Source: Camellia lanceoleosa (Eukaryota > Streptophyta > Magnoliopsida > Ericales > Theaceae). From it: a DNA stretch of 64,000 nucleotides. Below are positions 58,082-64,000 of this stretch, piece by piece. A program made the position numbers and the translations under genes. Below the pieces are notes generated by a model, which was not told the DNA's origin, made no database searches, and saw only the letters and a list, made by a program, of their open reading frames with translations. Location: the NCBI GenBank assembly GCA_025200525.1, contig CM045758.1, positions 190,996,463 to 191,060,462 on the forward strand, read 5' to 3'. Position 1 is the first letter of the stretch, and each line of letters starts with the position of its first letter.

Positions 58082-60350
58082 TGTAGACACCCCATTTTGA
58101 CCAGCCCTAAAGACTTGGACACTTTGTTTTGACCACCCCATGATGAAATTTGGAATATGCCACTTTATGAATTTTCCAGCCGAAAAATCAAATTGAAGCT
58201 TTAATTCCAAACCTCACCCATTTAGGCCATCACTAATATTTTATTAATTTATTGTATTTTATAATTTTATATTTTTTATATAAATATTATATGTGTGTAT
58301 ATTTGTTTTAGGTGTGTTTTATATTGATAAATATAAAAGAAAAAAAAATGAAATGACAATAACAAAACAAAAAAAAATAGAAAATAAGAAAAATAAAAAA
58401 ATATAATAGGGTATTATCATGGTATTTTTGAGGAGAAGTTAAACAAATTTTGTGGAGGAATGATGATGATTATATTCGGTGGAGAGATGAGCTGTGTTTG
58501 AGAATATTAGAAAGCAGGAAAGAAATGGGAGGATTCGGTGGAAAATTATTTGAGAGTGGGGTGGTTTAGAAAATAAAATAAAATAAAAAAGAATGAGTGA
58601 GTGAGTGAGTGGGGGGTGGAGTTTTGATAAATAAAAAAAAATGTGTAAAGAAGCGTGGGTAGTGGAATGCTTTCTAAGAGAGAATAAACACAATGATGGA
58701 GAAGGCTCTAACTGAGGGGTCTATTGGAAAAGAAGAATACAACACATGGGGTTTGAGAGGGCAGCACATAAAGAAAGAATTGGTGGGGTGAACAGGATAA
58801 AAAAATAAAAAAAATAAGAGAGGGGACCAAACACCATAATCTCTCTCTTATCTCTCTAAGATACACCATACCGGACTCACTCTCTGCTATAACACACCCA
58901 GTAGCCACACTCACATACACATGCACACAGGGGCACACACCAACACACAACAACACAAACCCAACACACACTCAACAGACACAAACACACAGCACATCAT
59001 TCACACACTCTCTCTCTACCATTCTCACCATCAATACTCGGCATACACACACAGATAGAGGAGGCACACACACACATTGGTATACACACACCATACACCC
59101 ACACTTTACACAGGCACACGACATACAGAGACTCAAGACTTAGATAGACACACACACACACCCATTTGGAAGAGAGAACCAGCAGACACCTAGATAGACA
59201 TGCATACACACAGGCAATTGTGATCTATCTCTCTCTCTCCCTCGGCTTGGAGAGGGAGACCATGCACACACCCACCACTCTCAACACTCACGGTAAGACA
59301 CACACACTCACGGCAGGACACATACACACACACGCTCACCTCTCTCTTTGGGGGCTTCTATCACACTACACACACCCATGGAGATCACATGACACACAGA
59401 TTCACACATGCACATGGCATACTAACACTGACAATTCATACACGGCACACACATCCACACAAGAGCTTGACCACAGCACATACACACCCCAAACCCATGC
59501 ACCCAGCACATCTCCATTCATACACAGACACACATGCATGATACACACTAGACCCACTCTTTCTCTCTCCAGAGTTTTGGGGTGTTAAAAATGTAAAGAG
59601 GAGAAGACACATGCATGAGAGTGGCTCTCTCCCTCTCGGCTTGGGGAGAGGGGTGAGATTGTTGTTGAGCAATTTTCTAGAGAGAGATTGAGAGAGAGGA
59701 CACCATACACACAGAGCAATACACACCAAACACCAGATACACACTGAAGACCCACGGCTGCAAGAAAGGTCTCGGGTTGATCTCTGTCTTTCGCCATAGA
59801 CACTGACCCAGCATATACACATGCTCACACGGGCTCTCACACTCTGGGTTTGCTTGAAAGACGCCTACTCAACCTCTCCCTCTCTCGCTCTCCATGGTGC
59901 ACTGGAATCCTATGCATGAAAAATTCACAGAGAACAACTCAACACCATACACATGGCACACCCACATTTAACACACACACAGCAGCAGCTCCTGTCACAC
60001 ACTCAACACACACACACACACACAGTCGAGAGACACACACACAGCACACACGAGTGATACACAACACCACACTCACACAATGCATACACATAGCATACTG
60101 AGGAAGAGCGCACACCAGAGCACACACACACACCATGCAAGCGAGACACCCAGCATAACTACACAGGAAAACACAGAGACATACACGGGTTGATCTCTCT
60201 CTCTCTAGGACACACCACACACGGGTTAATCTCTCTCTCGGCTCTCCTCTCTCTCTCTCTTTCTCTCTCTCTCCATATTTTTTATTTTTGGTGAGACCAA
60301 AACCACGGTTTCCCTCTCTAAAAAAAACAGAGGCACACTACACACACGGG

Positions 60351-60386
<36 letters not shown>

Positions 60387-61662
60387 TGCACTACTTCTCT
60401 TTGAGAAACCTGCCATGGCAGTTGCATGTTGCGGTCATCGAGGGGTGGGGCCTCCATTGAAGATCTACATAAGCTGGATTGGATTGAAAACACATGGATT
60501 TTTGCTAGTTGCGGAATGACCAGGGTTTAAAACTTTATTTTTATTTTGAGAGTTTGTGAGGATTTTTATCTTTATTTGTTTCTTTCCTTCTCTTTTATTC
60601 GGATCTGTAATATTTAAAATGATTATAATAATTCTCCCACCCTGCTTCTTTCTATCTCATTCTTTACTCGCTTTCCCTAACTGTACATATGTATATATCT
60701 GACATGCCATGCATATCCCTGCTTTACATCCATGCTCCATGCATAAGATTCGGCTAAATTTGCATCTTTATGCTTTAATTGATTATCCCATGATTTTGTG
60801 CACTACCTCATGTTATTGAGATGATTCACATGCCATATTTTAGAAGCCGAATTTTTAGTGCATCTCATGAGTGAATTGCATTAGGATTTTATATATAAGA
60901 TCATGCATGTTTTACTAACTTTATTTTGTAGTTGTTCGAGGGACGTCGGTCAATCTGTGAGTTTTTATGCTTTAGCATCCCATTTGTGTGTGTTTTTCTG
61001 GCTATGTGTTAGCATTTTACCATGAGGCTACTTGTTTACTTGATATAACTGCTTGAATGCCTATGGATGAAGGCTTGTTGCTAGAATTGGAATGATTCGA
61101 CGATTGTGCGTTTTTAAGCCCACTTTGTAGTGGCAAATTCACAAACTTTAAGCCCACTTTGTCAAGTGGCAAGTTCAAACCCATTTTCACAAACAAACAT
61201 GAAATTGAATTATTCCAATTTGAGCAAACTAGTCTATACTTGTTTGCTTCACATAGTAAATTTTAGGATTTATTCAATAATCAGAACATGAACATATAAA
61301 AAAAATAAAAAAGTCATATCATGGTTTAGTAGAGGCCAATCTTTGATCGGGTGAGCGGGGGTGCTCATTACTGACCTTCCCCTCTCATACCTAAGATTAC
61401 GAGACAAGCATCCTTGGTTACGACGAACAGTGGCCTTGGCACGAGTCATGGGTTTCCTAATTTCCCAAACTATTAGGTGGCGACTCTGAGATCTGATGAC
61501 GCAGTCCATTTTTGACAAAATTGCAATAAAATGGATTTTCAATAAAAGTTGCCAAATCTGGACTCTCGTCTACGTTTCACATTGCACTCGTGAGACTAGA
61601 TATAAGAGATCTCGGGAGTCCAAACTGTTTAACGCGCGCGGGTACCCCCCGGGCATGTTACA
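58082..61662 (+). repeat. 5' LTR of the second Ogre/Tat-like element
   Basis: Starts TGTAGACACCCCATTTTGACC and ends CGGGCATGTTACA. It has a CA-rich tract (about 58900-60200), CT microsatellites (60238-60275 and 60354-60381), and a conserved 3' third (60620-61660) that matches 30161-31200 and 41307-42320 in reverse. The middle third has diverged strongly from the LTRs of the 14.7 kb element, so they are subfamilies rather than recent sisters. Confidence 0.88.
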
Positions 61663-61667
61663 GTTTC

Positions 61668-61685
61668 TGGCGACTCTGCTGGGGA
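61668..61685 (+). other. Primer-binding site of the second Ogre/Tat-like element
   Basis: TGGCGACTCTGCTGGGGA, 5 bp after the LTR. It is the clearer of the two copies in the window. Confidence 0.82.
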
Positions 61686-63039
61686 TTTTATGAAACCTTG
61701 ACTCGAACTCCATGATATGACTTTTATTTTCAATTATATGTTTATTGCATTGCATGCATTGGTGCACTTAAAGTCCCTGTGTTGCCCAGATGCTAGTGGG
61801 AGCACAGGCACACTTTTTGTGACACTACACCTATCTCTACGTTACTTTGGAAGCCTTGTGTTATAATCTTTTGAGATCTGAAAGTTCTCAGACTTTGAAG
61901 AGAGGCTAATATTGACTCTTCTGAGTTCCTAAGATCTTCATTGGTTATGACCCAAAGGACTCTTTGGTAATGTCACCTTGTCTTTAACCCTTAGAGTAGA
62001 GTCAACCTTGTACATATAGTGAGCTATAGTACCTTTCAAATTAGGATAGGATGCTTTCCCATTTCTAGGATGTATGATACCGCTTGTTTGAATAGTGAAA
62101 CCCTAGATGATTTCAAGCTAGGACAGGATAACCTTACCCTCCATAGGGGTGTTTGTTCTCTTTCATGCTATGTGTTATATGCAATGTATTGGATCTATAC
62201 AGGGGTTCTCAAATTCAAGTGAGTGGTTCAGGCATTTCAGTTTGTGGGATTCAGTGTGTTTTTAGTGGAGGCATAATTGGAAGTTCCATTTTGTTTCTGT
62301 GATTCGGGATTGACCACCTGTTGATTGCCCGGGCTTTATTTTGAATGTTGTAGATGGCCCATACTTTGACTGGCAATTTGAGAATGGTTTCATTCTGAGT
62401 TCTGAATTGAGTATTGAGTCTAAGTCTCCACTAAGTTTGTAGAGTTGGGATTAAGCTCGAGTCATTCTAGTGAGTCAGAGTCTGTTGATTTCGAGAGTGC
62501 TAACCTAGACATTTCTATCTTGTCTAGGTCTTTTTTGTCATTTTCTTTTGAGTCTGTGTCATTGCTGAGTCATATTCTCTTTTCAAAAAAAATTCAAAAA
62601 AATTCAAAAAAATAAAATATAAAAAAATGCCATAGAGTTTGCCTACTTCTCTGTGCCTTTAAATCATTGCATTGACCAAAGTTTTTCAAAACTTTTTCCA
62701 AAAACTCTGATAAAAACAAAGAGGAAGAATTTCTTCGGGATTTGCAAATTTTGATCAACTGAGAGGAAGAGAGGTGTGCTAAGCCTTTGATGAAGAAAAT
62801 CATTTTTGTTAATGTGGGTACTGAGAAGGATCCTGGCTTGGTCGAAATTGGTTCTATCTTATCTTCGTAAAAGTACGAGTGATTAGTCACTTTGTGAAAA
62901 GATTTCAAAAAATATTTTTGCGTGGTCCTACGAAGACATGCCTGGAATTAGTTATACAGCATAGGATCCCTCTTGACTCGTGGTCCGACCTCCTTAGCTC
63001 CCTAGCTTTCAAACCTTGATTCGAAGTATTCGATGATCA
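61686..63039 (+). other. Leader of the second Ogre/Tat-like element, no coding signal
   Basis: Corresponds to 39871-41284 in inverted orientation. Only short frames are present and no gag is seen. Confidence 0.5.
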
Positions 63040-64000
63040 TTCAAAGTGTAAGTCTTGCATAGCCGAATTGGAAATAGCCCTTGAACTAGGGGCTATGATG
63101 TGATTCAAATGGAGGCAGCCCTTCAACTAGGGGCAATAAAGTCGAATATGATTTAGATTGGAAATAGCCCTTGAACTATGGGCAATGATGTGATCCAAAT
63201 TGGAAACAGACCTTGAACTCAATGCAGAGAATGTGATTTCGATTGGAAACATCCCTTGAACTAGGGGCAAAAGTGTGAGGCTTGCATAGCTGAAATGGAG
63301 GCAGCCCTTAAACTAGGGGCAATAAGGTACCACCCTTGAGAGGCTCGCTGGGCCAAAAACCCGGAAGGGCAACCTAGGCAAAAGTTAGAGCACAAAAAAA
63401 ATAAAAAATAAAAAATAAAAAATAAAAAATAAAAAATAAAAAGAAAAATGAAAAGCTCGCAAGGTTGAAAACCCGAAATGGCGGCTTTGGCAAAAGTTAG
63501 AGCATAAAAGGAGAGTGTCAATACCCGAGTGAACCTTAGCCAAAACTATGTAGGGCCTGTGATTCAGATTGGAAGCAACCCTTGAACTAGGGGCAAAAAG
63601 GTCAGATGTAATTTAGATTCGAAGCAGCCCTTGAGACCAGAGGCAAAAGGTTGGATGTCCACTCCACTAGGGGCAACACTAGGGTCAAATTCAAACCTAA
63701 TTAGCTTAGTCGCTACATCATTATATCTACTAGTCAAGTGTAGCAATCGTCTCCATAGATGGCCTAGAGATTTCACACCCAATCAACATGTACAAGTTAG
63801 AATAAAAGTAACCCTTGAGAGGCTCGCTAGGCTGAAAACCTAGAAAGGCGACCCAGGCAAAAGTTAGAACAGAAAAACAAAAAAATAGAAACTCAAAAGA
63901 AATAAAAAAAAATTAAAAAAAAAATGAAATGAACAAAATGAAAAACAAAAATAAAAAAAATGATAAAAAGCTCGCAAGGTTGAAAACTCAAAAGGGCGGC
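63040..64000. repeat. Repeat-rich leader with CCCTTGAACTAGGGGCAA units
   Basis: Eight or nine copies of a ~45-bp unit with the core CCCTTGAACTAGGGGCAA occur between 63070 and 63670. Copies of the GCAAAAGTTAGAGC phrase with its AAAACCCG neighbour are near 63355, 63470, 63850 and 63970. A run of four AAAATAAAAAAT-like units lies at 63399-63440. Confidence 0.8.

Larger units (their letters stand above)
58082..64000 (+). mobile_element. Second Ogre/Tat-like non-autonomous element, plus strand, 3' part outside window
   Basis: A 3.6 kb LTR (58082-61662), the primer-binding site and 2.3 kb of leader are present. All correspond to the 14.7 kb element in inverted orientation. It interrupts the second RNase H of the Tat-lineage element. 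Its internal region beyond 64000 is unseen, so whether it carries gag-pol is unknown. Confidence 0.85.

Overview
The window is intergenic and heterochromatin-like DNA from a plant nuclear genome, most likely a eudicot. The evidence is its AT-rich background, Ty1/copia and Ty3/gypsy LTR retrotransposons, a Mutator-type MITE, a PPR-gene fragment and a broken CrRLK1L-type receptor kinase gene. There are no bacterial or organellar features. No intact, clearly functional host gene is visible. Almost everything is explained by nested mobile elements and one large duplication.

Layout, left half. Positions 2-9997 and 22549-27969 are two copies of the same segment. They share a 524-527 bp MITE with the same 9-bp target duplication, a ~510 bp LTR, and an internal region that carries a fragment of a PPR gene. 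After duplication, copy 1 received a gypsy solo LTR (2833-5359) and a truncated gypsy element (5857-9097). Copy 2 received a small MITE (22928-23171), a 628 bp solo LTR (26732-27359) and the long LTR that starts at 27970. Between the copies lies the receptor-kinase pseudogene (11750-17653). It is split by a 3.36 kb non-autonomous LTR element (12560-15916, target duplication CTAAG). A 1.29 kb solo LTR follows (19805-21092, target duplication GCATT).

Layout, right half, a nest of retroelements. A gypsy LTR starting at 27970 is split by a minus-strand copia element (29239-51726). That copia element is itself split twice: by a 14.7 kb minus-strand non-autonomous element with 3.6 kb LTRs (30161-44877, target duplication ACTGT), and by a 2.39 kb gypsy solo LTR (46958-49343, target duplication CAGAT). 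The interrupted gypsy LTR resumes at 51727. A Tat-lineage gypsy element begins at 53172; its gag-pol frame (53746-58081) keeps phase over 4.3 kb but has 11 in-frame stops. It is split at 58082 by a plus-strand relative of the 14.7 kb element, which runs off the window end.

The most interesting items are: (i) an antisense coiled-coil ORF with its own poly(A) signal inside the gag-pol-less 14.7 kb element (37052-37528); (ii) arrays of a CGCTCGAGCG palindrome in four gypsy LTRs; (iii) the PPR-fragment capture; (iv) paired tRNA-like pol III promoter modules and an 81-82 bp tandem array in the same 14.7 kb element; (v) an undamaged receptor ectodomain ORF next to a decayed kinase half; and (vi) the relative insertion order that the duplicated segments provide. 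Boundaries marked by TSDs are firm. Family names rest on motif recognition only, because no database search was possible.
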